Made by a program: the position numbers and the translations under genes. A stretch of 9,478 nucleotides of DNA, taken from CAZIUL01 sp964542475. GTDB lineage: Bacteria; Planctomycetota; B15-G4; CAYZWU01. The notes beneath the pieces are model-generated. The model did not search any database and was not told where the DNA came from. It worked only from the letters and a program-made list of their open reading frames with translations. The DNA lies in assembly GCA_964542475.1 (NCBI GenBank), contig CAZIUL010000103.1:1-9478 (forward strand), given 5' to 3'. Below, piece by piece: positions 1-7,689 of the stretch (positions within the stretch are counted from its first letter, which is position 1; each line of letters starts with the position of its first letter).

Positions 1-5
1 TTTTC

Positions 6-2231
6 TCACAATCCCGGATCCAGGCGAAGGCGCTCCTCGAGAAGCGAATGTCGGACGCCGGTCTGGGTGTTGGCAACCGCGAGGCGGACGGCCTTTTGCG
101 AGCCCACGATCACCAGAAGCTTTCGGGCCCTGGTAATGCCGGTGTAAATGAGGTTTCTGCGGAGCATGATGTAGTGCTGGGTCAGCAGGGGGATGACTAC
201 CGCTGGGAACTCGCTGCCCTGGCTTTTGTGCACGGTGACGCAGTACGCGTGCTGTAGCTCGTCGAGATCATCGAACCCATACTCCACGACCCTTTCGTCC
301 ATGCGCACGCGAAGCAGCTTGTTTTCGCTGTCAATGGCATGCACGAACCCGATGTCCCCGTTGAAAACATCTAGCGTGTAGTTGTTGCGGATCTGCATGA
401 CCTTGTCGCCTGCTCGATAGGTGCGGCCGAAGCGGGACACCTCGCTCCCCGCGGGGTTCATCGCCTCCTGCAGCATGGAGTTGAGGTTCTCGGTTCCAGC
501 CGCCCCCTTGTGCATGGGCGTGAGCACCTGGATGCCGGTCATCGGATCGATGCCGAACCGGTCGGGTATCCTGTCCCCAACCAGCTCCACCACGCGCATG
601 GCCGCTCTTTCCGGTTCAGGCTCATCCACAAAAAAGATCTCGCCATCCTCGCCCGGTGCCGTGAACCGCGGGATCCCGCCCGAGTTCACTTCATGCGCGG
701 CAAGGGTGATTCCCCCCCCTTCATCCTGGCGAAAGAGTTTTGTCAGCCGCTTCTTCGCAAACTTTCCGCATTCGATGAGCGAACGCAGAAGCTCGCCCGG
801 TCCGACCGATGGAAGCTGATCCACATCACCGACCAGGATCAGGCGGGCTGTCGGATCGAGAGCCCTCACAAGCTTTTCCATGAGCACTGTATCGACCATG
901 GATGATTCGTCCACGACCAGTACGTTGCAGGTCAGGGGGTTTTTTTCGTCGTGCTCGAAGCTGTACGAGTGCGGGTTGAATCCAAGCAGCCTGTGGATCG
1001 TTGAGGCTCTGAGCCCGGTTGATTCCGAAAGACGTTTCGCAGCCCTGCCCGTGGGCGCCGCAAGCGCAATGTCGTACTTCTTTCGCAGAAGGATCTTCGT
1101 AATGCAGTTGATTATGGTGGTCTTGCCGACGCCCGGGCCTCCCGTGATGATCAGCACCGGCTCTTTCAGTGCCGCGGCCACGGCATCGCGCTGGGATGCC
1201 TCCAGTTCGAGACCGGTCCTCTGCTCGGCCCAGTTGACAGCCCTCTCGACATCGATCGGAACGCTCCACTTGGCGTGGTGCTTCAGCCGCCTGAGGCAGG
1301 TGTGCACAGTCACCTCGGCGTCGCGAAGGTACCTGGCGAAAACCATTCTCATCCGCTGGGCACCGCTTTCCCCGGCCGAAAGCTCTCCAGGCGATTCAAC
1401 CTTTTCCTCGATCACTATGGGGCCGCCTTGTCCAAGGCTTTCTATCTCCTCGACGATCGGCTGCGCATCCAGCCCCAGGACCTCCCCCGCCATTTTCAGC
1501 ACATCCGGGTACGGAAGGCACATGTGCCCTTCGCTCGATGCTTCATTCATCAGGTACTCGAGCGCCGCACGGATACGGAACGGCGAAGACTTTTCAACAC
1601 CCAAGTTCAGCGCAATGCTGTCCGCTGTCTTGAAGCCGATGCCGAAAATCTCGTCCGTAAGCCTGTACGGGTTCTTCTTGACTACGGATACCGCGTCATT
1701 GCCGTACCTCTTGAGCACCTTCATCGTGTGGCTGGCGCCGAGCCCGTAACCCCTGAAAAAAACAATAGCGTCACGAATCCCGGCATGCTTGGCCCACGCC
1801 TTTTCGATCATCGCAATCCTCTTCTTGCCGATGCCGGAGACCTCGAGCAGCTTCTCGGGTGTCTTGCCGATCACCTCTAGCGTGTCCGACCCGAACTTGT
1901 TCACCAGAACGACAGACAGCTTCGGCCCGATCCCTTTCACGAACCCGCTTGACAGGTACTTTATGATGCCCTTGCGCGTGGCAGGATAGATGATTTCGAA
2001 CTCATCCGCTTTGAACTGGAGCCCGAAGCGCGGGTGCCGGACCCAGGCGCCTTTCAGGAGAAGCGTTTCGCCCGGGGACACGCCGGCCAGCTCTCCTGTG
2101 ACGCGAACCGTGCCCGAACGGCCCTCGGCCTTGAACAGAGCGACCGTGTAGCCGTTCTCCTCGTTTTGAAAAATGATGTGGTCCAGTTCGCCCTGGATTT
2201 TTTCCCGGGAAGGAAAAAGGACATCGCCCAT
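6..2231 (-). CDS. recD2: RecD2-type ATP-dependent 5'-3' DNA helicase (RecD-like, SF1B)
   Basis: This is a complete 741-residue protein, a usual length for the RecD2 family. RecD2 enzymes are 5'-3' superfamily 1B helicases that act in DNA repair without RecB and RecC. An N-terminal OB-like region (about 12-80) contains the family-typical string NEENGYTV. Helix-hairpin-helix elements follow: GFVKGIGPK (96-104), VSGIGKKR (131-138) and IFGIGFKTAD (195-204). The RecA-like motor has every expected motif: Walker A GGPGVGKTT (364-372), motif Ia APTGRAAKR (392-400), Walker B DESSMVD (441-447), motif III GDVDQLPSVGPG (468-479), LTKLFRQ (496-502), VTVHKSQGSEF (665-675) and the arginine-finger motif YTGITRARK (696-704). 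No catalytic residue looks lost. The ATG lies 1 nt after the stop of the upstream radical SAM gene, with AGAGGG about 7 nt ahead inside that gene, so the two are probably co-transcribed and translationally coupled. The gene ends 5 nt from the window edge, so its terminator is not visible. Confidence 0.95.
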   Translation of the reverse strand: MGDVLFPSREKIQGELDHIIFQNEENGYTVALFKAEGRSGTVRVTGELAGVSPGETLLLKGAWVRHPRFGLQFKADEFEIIYPATRKGIIKYLSSGFVKGIGPKLSVVLVNKFGSDTLEVIGKTPEKLLEVSGIGKKRIAMIEKAWAKHAGIRDAIVFFRGYGLGASHTMKVLKRYGNDAVSVVKKNPYRLTDEIFGIGFKTADSIALNLGVEKSSPFRIRAALEYLMNEASSEGHMCLPYPDVLKMAGEVLGLDAQPIVEEIESLGQGGPIVIEEKVESPGELSAGESGAQRMRMVFARYLRDAEVTVHTCLRRLKHHAKWSVPIDVERAVNWAEQRTGLELEASQRDAVAAALKEPVLIITGGPGVGKTTIINCITKILLRKKYDIALAAPTGRAAKRLSESTGLRASTIHRLLGFNPHSYSFEHDEKNPLTCNVLVVDESSMVDTVLMEKLVRALDPTARLILVGDVDQLPSVGPGELLRSLIECGKFAKKRLTKLFRQDEGGGITLAAHEVNSGGIPRFTAPGEDGEIFFVDEPEPERAAMRVVELVGDRIPDRFGIDPMTGIQVLTPMHKGAAGTENLNSMLQEAMNPAGSEVSRFGRTYRAGDKVMQIRNNYTLDVFNGDIGFVHAIDSENKLLRVRMDERVVEYGFDDLDELQHAYCVTVHKSQGSEFPAVVIPLLTQHYIMLRRNLIYTGITRARKLLVIVGSQKAVRLAVANTQTGVRHSLLEERLRLDPGL

Positions 2232-2232
2232 G

Positions 2233-3111
2233 TCAGGGCCCTCTGAAATACTCGGGGCTGAAAAAATCTTCCGTGGGGTTGTTGAGCACCCTCTCGAGCT
2301 TGTGCAGCATCTCCTGCTTGTCGCCCGGCAGGTTTCCCGAAACCTTGAGATAGTTCGAGGAGTGGCTCGACTTGAAAACGGTGTCCGTTACTTCGAGCCC
2401 GCTGATCAGCTCCTTGAGCTCCAGCACGGACTCCACCGGCGTGGGCGTGGTATACTCGCCTTTCCTGACAGCAGCGTAAATAGAGGTGTCCGGAACCAGG
2501 ACGAGGGTCAGCATTATGATCCTGCCGGGGTTCATTTCCGAAAGCAGGCCGGCCAACGATTTCGAGTGTTCGCGCCACGCCCGCCTTCCCCCGGCCCCCA
2601 GCATTGCCAGGGCGGAGAGTGCAAGACCGGCGTTCATTGTTTTTCTCGAAGCTTTCAGGAACTCGGAGCTTGTAGCCCCCTTGTTGAGCGCCTCCAGTAT
2701 CCTGTCGGAGCCGCTCTCGACACCCATGTAAACGTTCTGAAGTCCCGCTTTTTTCAAGCCCTTGAGCTCATTCTCTGTTTTGCCGAGAATCGACGCCGGT
2801 GTCGCATATATGCCTGTCTGCTTGAGGTTCGGAAAAGAGGCGTGAAACAGGTGGAGCGATTTGCGGAGCAGAGAGGTTTCAGCCACCATGGCATCGCCGT
2901 CTCCCAGAAAAACGCGGATTACATCATCCCTGTACTTGAGGCATACCTTTTCCACCTCCGCTTCTATCTGCTCGTATTTTCTCGCGCGGAACGGCACATC
3001 CTTGTACGTTCCGCAAAACGTGCACCGGTTATAGGAGCAACCCCGGGTCACTCGGAGGTATAGCGAATCCGCCTCTATGGGCAGATGAAAAACGTTGTTC
3101 CTGGTCTGCAT
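2233..3111 (-). CDS. Radical SAM protein (COG1032/Elp3-like core)
   Basis: This 292-residue protein has a radical SAM TIM-barrel core. The [4Fe-4S]-binding cysteines lie in GCSYNRCTFCGTY as C25, C30 and C33. The spacing is therefore CX4CX2C, not the canonical CX3CX2C; I recall similar strings in B12-domain-free COG1032-like proteins. FLGDGDAM (68-75) and GVESGSD (130-136) fit the SAM-binding strands of the fold. SSHSSNYLKVSG near residues 248-259 resembles a conserved C-terminal block of the same group. No SPASM, TRAM or B12-binding domain is visible, and the substrate is unknown. I chose ATG 3111 because GAGGGTGG sits about 5 nt upstream. A TTG at 3126 would add five residues, but it overlaps that ribosome binding site. 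The protein is first in a two-gene operon with recD2. Family assignment is secure; its role is not. Confidence 0.88.
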   Translation of the reverse strand: MQTRNNVFHLPIEADSLYLRVTRGCSYNRCTFCGTYKDVPFRARKYEQIEAEVEKVCLKYRDDVIRVFLGDGDAMVAETSLLRKSLHLFHASFPNLKQTGIYATPASILGKTENELKGLKKAGLQNVYMGVESGSDRILEALNKGATSSEFLKASRKTMNAGLALSALAMLGAGGRRAWREHSKSLAGLLSEMNPGRIIMLTLVLVPDTSIYAAVRKGEYTTPTPVESVLELKELISGLEVTDTVFKSSHSSNYLKVSGNLPGDKQEMLHKLERVLNNPTEDFFSPEYFRGP

Positions 3112-3163
3112 GAATTCCACCCTCAAGATGTAATCAAATCATCGGAAACCGCCACCAATCGCA

Positions 3164-3191
3164 ATGATAAGAGGTCGAATCACAATTTCAA
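3164..3191 (-). promoter_or_regulatory. Sigma70-like promoter of the radical SAM-recD2 operon
   Basis: On the minus strand, TTGAAA (3186-3191) and TATCAT (3164-3169) are separated by 16 nt. Each hexamer matches the consensus at five of six positions. Initiation would fall near 3157, giving a leader of about 45 nt before ATG 3111. It is the only strong promoter I see ahead of the operon. Confidence 0.6.
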
Positions 3192-3241
3192 GAAGCCTTT
3201 TTTCGCGCGGTCAATACCACGAAGCCTGAATTTCACAGAAG

Positions 3242-3261
3242 GGGCGGTTCGCGAGCCGCCC
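3242..3261. repeat. GC-rich palindrome (REP-like hairpin)
   Basis: GGGCGG (3242-3247) pairs with CCGCCC (3256-3261) around TTCGCGAG. The loop itself contains the palindrome TCGCGA, and the flanking T and G can pair as a wobble, so almost the whole 20-nt unit is self-complementary. Only one copy is in the window. Its form is typical of dispersed extragenic palindromes, but no T run follows it, so it is not a terminator. Confidence 0.5.
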
Positions 3262-3275
3262 GTCTGGATTCGGCC

Positions 3276-3293
3276 CCCGATCCCGATCCCGAT
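3276..3293. repeat. CCCGAT hexamer tandem repeat (3 units)
   Basis: Three perfect CCCGAT units occur in tandem, followed by the degenerate TCCGCA. The end of the run (3283-3297) is the exact reverse complement of 15 nt at 7869-7883, in the spacer ahead of the glycosyltransferase gene. This suggests a dispersed short repeat family in the genome and not a locus-specific regulatory site. Confidence 0.5.
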
Positions 3294-3350
3294 TCCGCAT
3301 GTGCGCCCGCCCGGTTCAAGCCCCAGAGGTCTCGGTGCGGGAAACAAAAA

Positions 3351-3412
3351 CGAAAGCCGTCCTTTTCATTCCTGATTCGATCCATTAAATATAACGGTTT
3401 TCGAGTTTTTTT
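3351..3412. terminator. Bidirectional terminator-like stem-loop
   Basis: CGAAAGCCGT (3351-3360) pairs with ACGGTTTTCG (3394-3403) over 10 bp, including one G-U wobble, across a 33-nt loop. On the plus strand AG and seven T residues follow (3406-3412). On the minus strand the stem runs into TTTTTGTTT. The symmetry suggests a shield between the two divergent operons. The long loop is atypical, and the right arm overlaps a possible lysS -10 box, so a lysS transcript starting near 3402 would not contain the hairpin. Confidence 0.35.
3390..3395 (+). promoter_or_regulatory. Possible -10 box of lysS
   Basis: TATAAC matches the -10 consensus at five of six positions and lies 42 nt upstream of the lysS ATG. 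No good -35 hexamer is present at 16-18 nt; CATTCC at 3367-3372 is poor. It is listed because no better lysS promoter is visible. Confidence 0.25.
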
Positions 3413-3437
3413 AACATTTGAAACCAGGGAGACCGGC

Positions 3438-4910
3438 ATGCCGGCTGAGTTCGACAAAACACGTCTTGACAAAGTGACGCGGATGCGCGAAGAGGGGATC
3501 GACCCCTACCCGGACCGGTTCGAGCCGACGCACGGCCTCGACCAAGCACCAAGCCTGCCCGAGGGAACGAAAGCGGTGGCGCTCTGCGGGCGGGTAACGG
3601 CTGTGCGCGACATAGGGAACCTCGTGTTCGGCAAGATCCAGGACATGTCCGGGGCGTTCCAGTTCATCCTGGAAAAGAAAACGATTGGCCCGGACAGGCT
3701 CAAGTGGGCCAAGAAAAACATCGACATCGGGGACCACATCGGTTTGCACGGATACATCTTCTTGACGAAGCGCGGCGAGATTTCCATCATGACCGAAGAG
3801 TACACCCTGCTCTCGAAAGGGCTGCTCCCCCTTCCTGAAAAATGGCACGGCCTCCAGGAGACCGAGCTCAAATACCGCAAACGTTACCTTGACCTGGTTG
3901 CAAACCAGTCCACGCGGGAGAGGTTCCTCACATGCATCAAGGCAAACAGCGCGCTGCGGCAGTTTCTCGAGGACAACGGCTTTATCGAGACCCTCACCCC
4001 GGCGCTGGCGCCCGTGGCTTCCGGGGCTCTCGCAACGCCGTTTCAATCCCATCACAACGCGCTCGACATTGATGTCTACTTCCGCATCGCGCCCGAGACA
4101 TACTTAAAGCGCCTGCTCGTGGGCGGGTTCACCAGGGTCTACGAGTTCGCCCGGTGCTTCCGCAACGAGGGTATCAGCCCGGAACACACACAGGACTTCA
4201 CAATGATCGAGGCTTATGCAGCCTACTGGAACTACCAGGACACCATGCGGTTCATGCGCGAGATGATCATCTTCGCGGCAAAAGAGGCGCTTGGGACCAC
4301 GGAGATCACGTTCCGCGGAGAAACCCACGAGCTGGATTCGGAGTGGAAAACGATCACGTTCAGGGAGGCGGTCGAGCTGGGATGCGGCCTGGACATAGAT
4401 GATTATCCGGATGCCGCCGGGCTGCTCGGCGCTGTGAAGGAGCGCGGAATCGATCTCGAACACGAATCGCCGGAAAAGTTGGGGCGCGGCAACCTGATCG
4501 ACCTCTTGTACAAGCGGACCTCTCGGCCCAAGCTTTCGAAGCCCGTCTTTCTTGTTGAGCATCCGCTGGACCTGTCGCCCCTGGCAAAGCGAAACGAGAA
4601 GCGGCCCGATGTCACGGACAGGTTTCAGCTCGTCATCGGGGGGCTCGAGCTGATAAACGGGTACACAGAGCTCGCCGATCCGGCGGACCAGCAGGAAAGG
4701 TTCGAGGAACAGCACGCGTTGAGAAGCGGCGGCGATGCAGAGGCCATGGCCCCGGAGCACGACTTCGTGGAAGCGCTGGGCTACGGAATGCCGCCCGCTT
4801 CAGGCTGGGGAATGAGCATCGAACGCCTGCACATGGTATTCACCGATTCGGAAAACATCCGCGATGTCGTTCTTTTTCCGCTCATGCGGCCGGAGGGGGG
4901 GGGAGTATGA
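3438..4910 (+). CDS. lysS: Class II lysyl-tRNA synthetase
   Basis: This cytoplasmic enzyme charges tRNA-Lys with lysine using ATP. The 490 residues hold an OB-fold anticodon-binding domain (about 45-125) and a class II catalytic core. Core landmarks include HHNALDIDVYFRIAPETYLKR (205-225), motif 2 FRNEGISPEHTQDFTMIE (241-258), FLVEHP (371-376) and ELINGYTEL (404-412). Against E. coli LysS from memory, lysine-pocket positions appear kept: E220, R242, E258, Y260, N407, E411, with Y409 replacing Phe. Two motifs are unusual. Motif 1 reads APVASGALATPF where PGGAxARPF is typical, and motif 3 reads GWGMSIERL where GxGxGIDRL is usual, although arginine R463 is kept. The ending FPLMRP is normal. ATG 3438 is supported by AGGGAG 6 nt upstream, and the N-terminus fits the family. 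A run of nine G residues (4895-4903) precedes the stop. The overall assignment is secure; the motif changes suggest a divergent LysRS clade. Confidence 0.96.
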   Translation: MPAEFDKTRLDKVTRMREEGIDPYPDRFEPTHGLDQAPSLPEGTKAVALCGRVTAVRDIGNLVFGKIQDMSGAFQFILEKKTIGPDRLKWAKKNIDIGDHIGLHGYIFLTKRGEISIMTEEYTLLSKGLLPLPEKWHGLQETELKYRKRYLDLVANQSTRERFLTCIKANSALRQFLEDNGFIETLTPALAPVASGALATPFQSHHNALDIDVYFRIAPETYLKRLLVGGFTRVYEFARCFRNEGISPEHTQDFTMIEAYAAYWNYQDTMRFMREMIIFAAKEALGTTEITFRGETHELDSEWKTITFREAVELGCGLDIDDYPDAAGLLGAVKERGIDLEHESPEKLGRGNLIDLLYKRTSRPKLSKPVFLVEHPLDLSPLAKRNEKRPDVTDRFQLVIGGLELINGYTELADPADQQERFEEQHALRSGGDAEAMAPEHDFVEALGYGMPPASGWGMSIERLHMVFTDSENIRDVVLFPLMRPEGGGV

Positions 4911-5002
4911 CGGGTGTAGGGGCAGACGAAGAGTATGAAATGAGCAGGTTAGCGGTGTGGTATAATGGATCTTATCGGCCATATCAGCGAAAACATTTGT
5001 GA
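4907..5002 (+). CDS. Possible 31-residue small ORF overlapping the lysS stop
   Basis: An ATG overlaps the lysS TGA as ATGA, with the purine-rich GGAGG and G run immediately upstream, so translational coupling is possible. The 31-residue product contains DEEYEMSRL and ends in QRKHL. I do not recognise it and see no signal peptide or membrane segment. Part of it is encoded by the 17-nt sequence repeated inversely at 9367-9383, and a candidate promoter lies inside it. Chance or repeat-derived reading of a spacer is therefore the likelier explanation. Confidence 0.13.
   Translation: MTGVGADEEYEMSRLAVWYNGSYRPYQRKHL
4925..4941 (+). repeat. 17-nt repeat, left copy of an inverted pair
   Basis: GACGAAGAGTATGAAAT is the exact reverse complement of 9367-9383. 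Similarity continues weakly for about 12 nt on the 3' side (GAGCAGGTTAGC here, AAGCGGGCTGAC in the other copy, 7 of 12 identical). The pair brackets the membrane protein and glycosyltransferase genes. It may be a remnant of a dispersed intergenic repeat. Confidence 0.55.
4958..4966 (+). promoter_or_regulatory. Extended -10 promoter candidate, distal promoter of the YfhO gene
   Basis: TGG followed by a perfect TATAAT forms the extended -10 pattern TGnTATAAT. No good -35 is present at the right distance, which extended -10 promoters can tolerate. Initiation near 4973 would give a leader of about 155 nt before ATG 5128. That leader contains a short hairpin, ATATCA with TGATAT, near 4981-5006. 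Confidence 0.35.
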
Positions 5003-5059
5003 TATCGGGAATTGCATCGCCTGTATGATCCGCCGGGCAGTCATTCGAAACCAGCGTTA

Positions 5060-5088
5060 TTGACAGCCCAAAGATGTGTTTTTATGCT
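5060..5088 (+). promoter_or_regulatory. Sigma70-like promoter proximal to the YfhO gene
   Basis: A perfect TTGACA (5060-5065) lies 17 nt from TATGCT (5083-5088), which matches the -10 consensus at four positions including the key A2 and T6. Initiation would fall near 5095 and leave a leader of about 33 nt. This also argues that the true start is ATG 5128 and not the ATG at 5074, which lies within the promoter. Confidence 0.55.
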
Positions 5089-5127
5089 CTAACCCCATAT
5101 TTCACACTCATCTGCCGAGGTAACCTG

Positions 5128-7686
5128 ATGCGAACCTTCGAGCCCCCCTTGAAAGGCACTGCCCTTGGAGCACTGCTGCTTGTCTGCCTGGGGTTTGTGT
5201 TCTTTTCCCCCTTGTTTTTCGGGGACAGCCTGCTGTTCCCGGTGCACACCAGCACCTATCCGCCCTGGCAAGGTGAACTCTCTCCCGAAACGCTTCAAGA
5301 GCTCGAAAAGACATCCAACAGCCTGATGGCCGACAAGGTACACATCTTCCACCCGGAGCTCGTAAAAAGCAGGCGCAGCCTTTCGAGCTGCGAGCTACCG
5401 CTGTGGGATCCATACACATTGGGCGGCATCCCCCACCTGGCCCAGGGCCTGCCCGCGACCTTTCACCTGGTAAACGCCGGCTACCTTTTCATGAGGCCGG
5501 AGGCAGCCTACGCGGTGACCGCCTTCCTGCAGACCGTTCTTGCCGCGATCTTCATGCTGCTCTTTTTGCGCTCCTTGGAGATCCGCCTCTTCCCCGCGTT
5601 CGCCGGGGGTCTCGTGTTCGGCTTTTCCGGATGGATGCTCATCCATCTGCACTATTTCCAGATCACGGGCGCTGCCATGTGGCTCCCGCTGCTCCTTCTT
5701 TGCATCGAAAAGATCGCGCGCAAGGAGCGCGCCTGGTGGATCCTGGCGCTTGCCGCGGGCGTTTTCCAGACGCTCTGCGCGGGGTTCCCGCAGATCGCTG
5801 TCATGAACCTGTACATCGCCGCAGCGTATGCCGTGCTCAAGGCCGCGCCGTTTCTCAGCCAAAACATCAAAACGGGCCTTGGAATCCTGCTGAAGGCGGG
5901 CTCGGGAATCCTGGTAGGAATCCTTCTCTCCGGGATCCAGTTCATTCCGACAGTGGAAACCGCATTGTCCGGGGAGTTCACCCGTGAAATGGGAACAAAA
6001 GAGGTGATCAGGGAAAGGGATCTGCCGCTGCCCTGTCTCCTGACCTACATCGCTCCCGACCTCTTCGGCCACCCGGAGCTCACCCGAAAAACAAGCTCGC
6101 CTTACTTCAGGCACTCCTCCCTGTTATCCCTTGCGACACTGCCCCGCCAGGACGAGAGACCGGACGTAAACTACACGGAAACACATGGGTACATAGGAAC
6201 CCTTCCTTTGATCCTGGCTCTGCTCGCGTTTTTCATACGGCCAAGAAAAGGCTGGCTGTTCTTCGCAGCGATCCTGGGTTTTTCCCTGTGCACCGCGCTC
6301 GGGGTTCCGGGGTTCATCGATCTGACAGCCATCCTTCCGGGGCTGATGATCGGCGACGCGAAAAGGTTCCTTTTTCCAGCGGCGTTCGGCCTGACCGCGC
6401 TGGCGGCTTTCGCGCTCGACAAGCTGTTAAAACCCGACGGGCCGCGCGTGGCATTGATCTTCTGTTCAGGCGCTGTCGTTGGCGCGGTCCTGATCGTTGC
6501 AGGGGTATGGACAGCGCTCACGATCACCTCGGATGACGGGCTGAGGCATGCCGCCGTGTCCGCGGTGCACGCAAAAACAAACATTGACGCGGCCAGGATA
6601 GAAAAGGCGATCTCAACCGAGGACCTCGCGGTTCAACGGGAGTTCCTTTCATCGGTTCTGCTGCGTACGGTGATGCAGCTTATGCTTGCCGGAGGAGCGC
6701 TGTTGCTGTTCATGAGGCAATCGAGGCACCTTGAGATTTCACGGCCCTTTCTGGCGATAGTGCTGGTGCTGGACCTGTTCACAGTTGGAAGCCGTTTCAA
6801 CGAACCGGTCGTTGACCTGCCTCTTTACGACGAGGGCAACGAGGTGGTCGGGTACTTGATGGAGAACACGAAGTTCCAGCGGATCGTAAGGTACGAAAAC
6901 GATCTGCTCTACCCTGTCAACTCCGGAACCATACACCGGATAAGGGACATGCAGGGATACACGGCGTTTTATTCGAAAAGGTACCGCAGGCTGCTGGATC
7001 TTCTCGAACCCGGGCGGTCGCAAGCGTACGGCGGGGCCTGCCTTTTGAACAAGGAAACGCTTTCATCCCCGATTCTCGACCTCATGAGCGTGAAGCACAT
7101 CCTTGCCGTGGATAGGCAAAAGCTGCCCGGGGTCGTGGAGGTCTTCCATAAAAACAACGTTTTCATCCACGAGAACACCGGCTCCATGCCCCTCGCCTAC
7201 CTCCATCAGGAAGCCGTGTACGTGGACAGCCCTGACAAGGCTGCCGAGCTTCTCAGCGCGGAGGGCTACGACCCATGGAGCTCGGTCATCATCGAACAAG
7301 CGGCCGGCAGCGCGGCGGGGGAGAAGGAGAAAGAAAAGCAGGCGGGACAAGCCAGCGGCTTGAAAGAGGCGCGGGGCGGAGTGCTGCCAGCAACAATCAA
7401 GCGGTACGAGGACGAAGAGGTCGAGATCGAAGTAGAGCGCGGCGGCCCGGGCTGGCTTGTTCTCAACGACAACTTTTGCAGCGGGTGGATCGCCGAGCTC
7501 GACGGAAAAGAGGTGCCGATCCTGCATGCGAACCTGGCATTCCGCGCTGTCAGGATCCCTGACGCGGACCCGCACAGGGTAAGGTTCGAATACGTGCCCC
7601 AAGCGGTCTGGATCGGCAAGTGCATGTCGTTCGCCGGGCTCGCGATCTGCCTGGTTCTTGCGGTGTTCTTCTGGAAACGGCAATGA
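5128..7686 (+). CDS. YfhO-family polytopic membrane protein (GT-C-like glycosyltransferase)
   Basis: This is an 852-residue integral membrane protein of the YfhO type. Characterised Gram-positive members are linked to glycosylation of cell-surface polymers from lipid-linked sugars. I count about 13-15 hydrophobic segments, at roughly 13-31, 126-148, 155-175, 182-197, 203-220, 224-240, 250-272, 353-370, 374-393, 412-432, 441-465, 509-528, 538-553 and 827-848. The first outer loop has FFGDSLLFP with D33, where GT-C enzymes place a catalytic acidic residue, then the family-like PLWDPYTLGGIPHLAQG (91-107). A large soluble domain follows about residue 555. It ends with the YfhO-like block SGWIAELDGKEVP, a Val-Arg-Phe strand and one last membrane helix. 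Residues 728-748 are a charged, low-complexity linker rich in Lys and Glu. I chose ATG 5128 because GAGGT sits 6 nt upstream; an ATG at 5074 adds 18 residues but lacks such a site. The next gene is a glycosyltransferase, which suggests an envelope or exopolysaccharide role. The sugar and acceptor are unknown. Confidence 0.85.
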   Translation: MRTFEPPLKGTALGALLLVCLGFVFFSPLFFGDSLLFPVHTSTYPPWQGELSPETLQELEKTSNSLMADKVHIFHPELVKSRRSLSSCELPLWDPYTLGGIPHLAQGLPATFHLVNAGYLFMRPEAAYAVTAFLQTVLAAIFMLLFLRSLEIRLFPAFAGGLVFGFSGWMLIHLHYFQITGAAMWLPLLLLCIEKIARKERAWWILALAAGVFQTLCAGFPQIAVMNLYIAAAYAVLKAAPFLSQNIKTGLGILLKAGSGILVGILLSGIQFIPTVETALSGEFTREMGTKEVIRERDLPLPCLLTYIAPDLFGHPELTRKTSSPYFRHSSLLSLATLPRQDERPDVNYTETHGYIGTLPLILALLAFFIRPRKGWLFFAAILGFSLCTALGVPGFIDLTAILPGLMIGDAKRFLFPAAFGLTALAAFALDKLLKPDGPRVALIFCSGAVVGAVLIVAGVWTALTITSDDGLRHAAVSAVHAKTNIDAARIEKAISTEDLAVQREFLSSVLLRTVMQLMLAGGALLLFMRQSRHLEISRPFLAIVLVLDLFTVGSRFNEPVVDLPLYDEGNEVVGYLMENTKFQRIVRYENDLLYPVNSGTIHRIRDMQGYTAFYSKRYRRLLDLLEPGRSQAYGGACLLNKETLSSPILDLMSVKHILAVDRQKLPGVVEVFHKNNVFIHENTGSMPLAYLHQEAVYVDSPDKAAELLSAEGYDPWSSVIIEQAAGSAAGEKEKEKQAGQASGLKEARGGVLPATIKRYEDEEVEIEVERGGPGWLVLNDNFCSGWIAELDGKEVPILHANLAFRAVRIPDADPHRVRFEYVPQAVWIGKCMSFAGLAICLVLAVFFWKRQ

Positions 7687-7689
7687 TTG

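Larger units (their letters stand above)
3112..3437. other. Divergent intergenic region, no gene
   Basis: This 326-nt spacer separates the minus-strand radical SAM-recD2 operon from plus-strand lysS. From left to right it holds the radical SAM ribosome binding site, a sigma70-like promoter facing left, a GC-rich palindrome, three CCCGAT hexamers, a long-loop stem with T runs on both strands, a weak TATAAC box and the lysS ribosome binding site AGGGAG (3426-3431). I see no credible coding sequence. No T-box consensus is present, so the lysyl-tRNA synthetase does not appear to be controlled by a tRNA-sensing leader here. Confidence 0.7.

Noticed and set aside
880..1749. Plus-strand open frame (289 codons) opposite the helicase gene
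   Set aside because: It overlaps the helicase motifs on the other strand, is Ser- and Pro-rich with no recognisable motif, and fits a codon-bias shadow.
3311..3330. tRNA-like T-arm string (GGTTCAAGCCCC)
   Set aside because: No acceptor stem, D-arm or anticodon arm can be folded around it at the right distances.
3112..3437. T-box or other riboswitch controlling lysS
   Set aside because: No T-box consensus or recognisable riboswitch core is present in the spacer.
5074..5127. Earlier ATG for the YfhO gene
   Set aside because: It lies within the TTGACA/TATGCT promoter and lacks a ribosome binding site, while ATG 5128 has GAGGT at good spacing.
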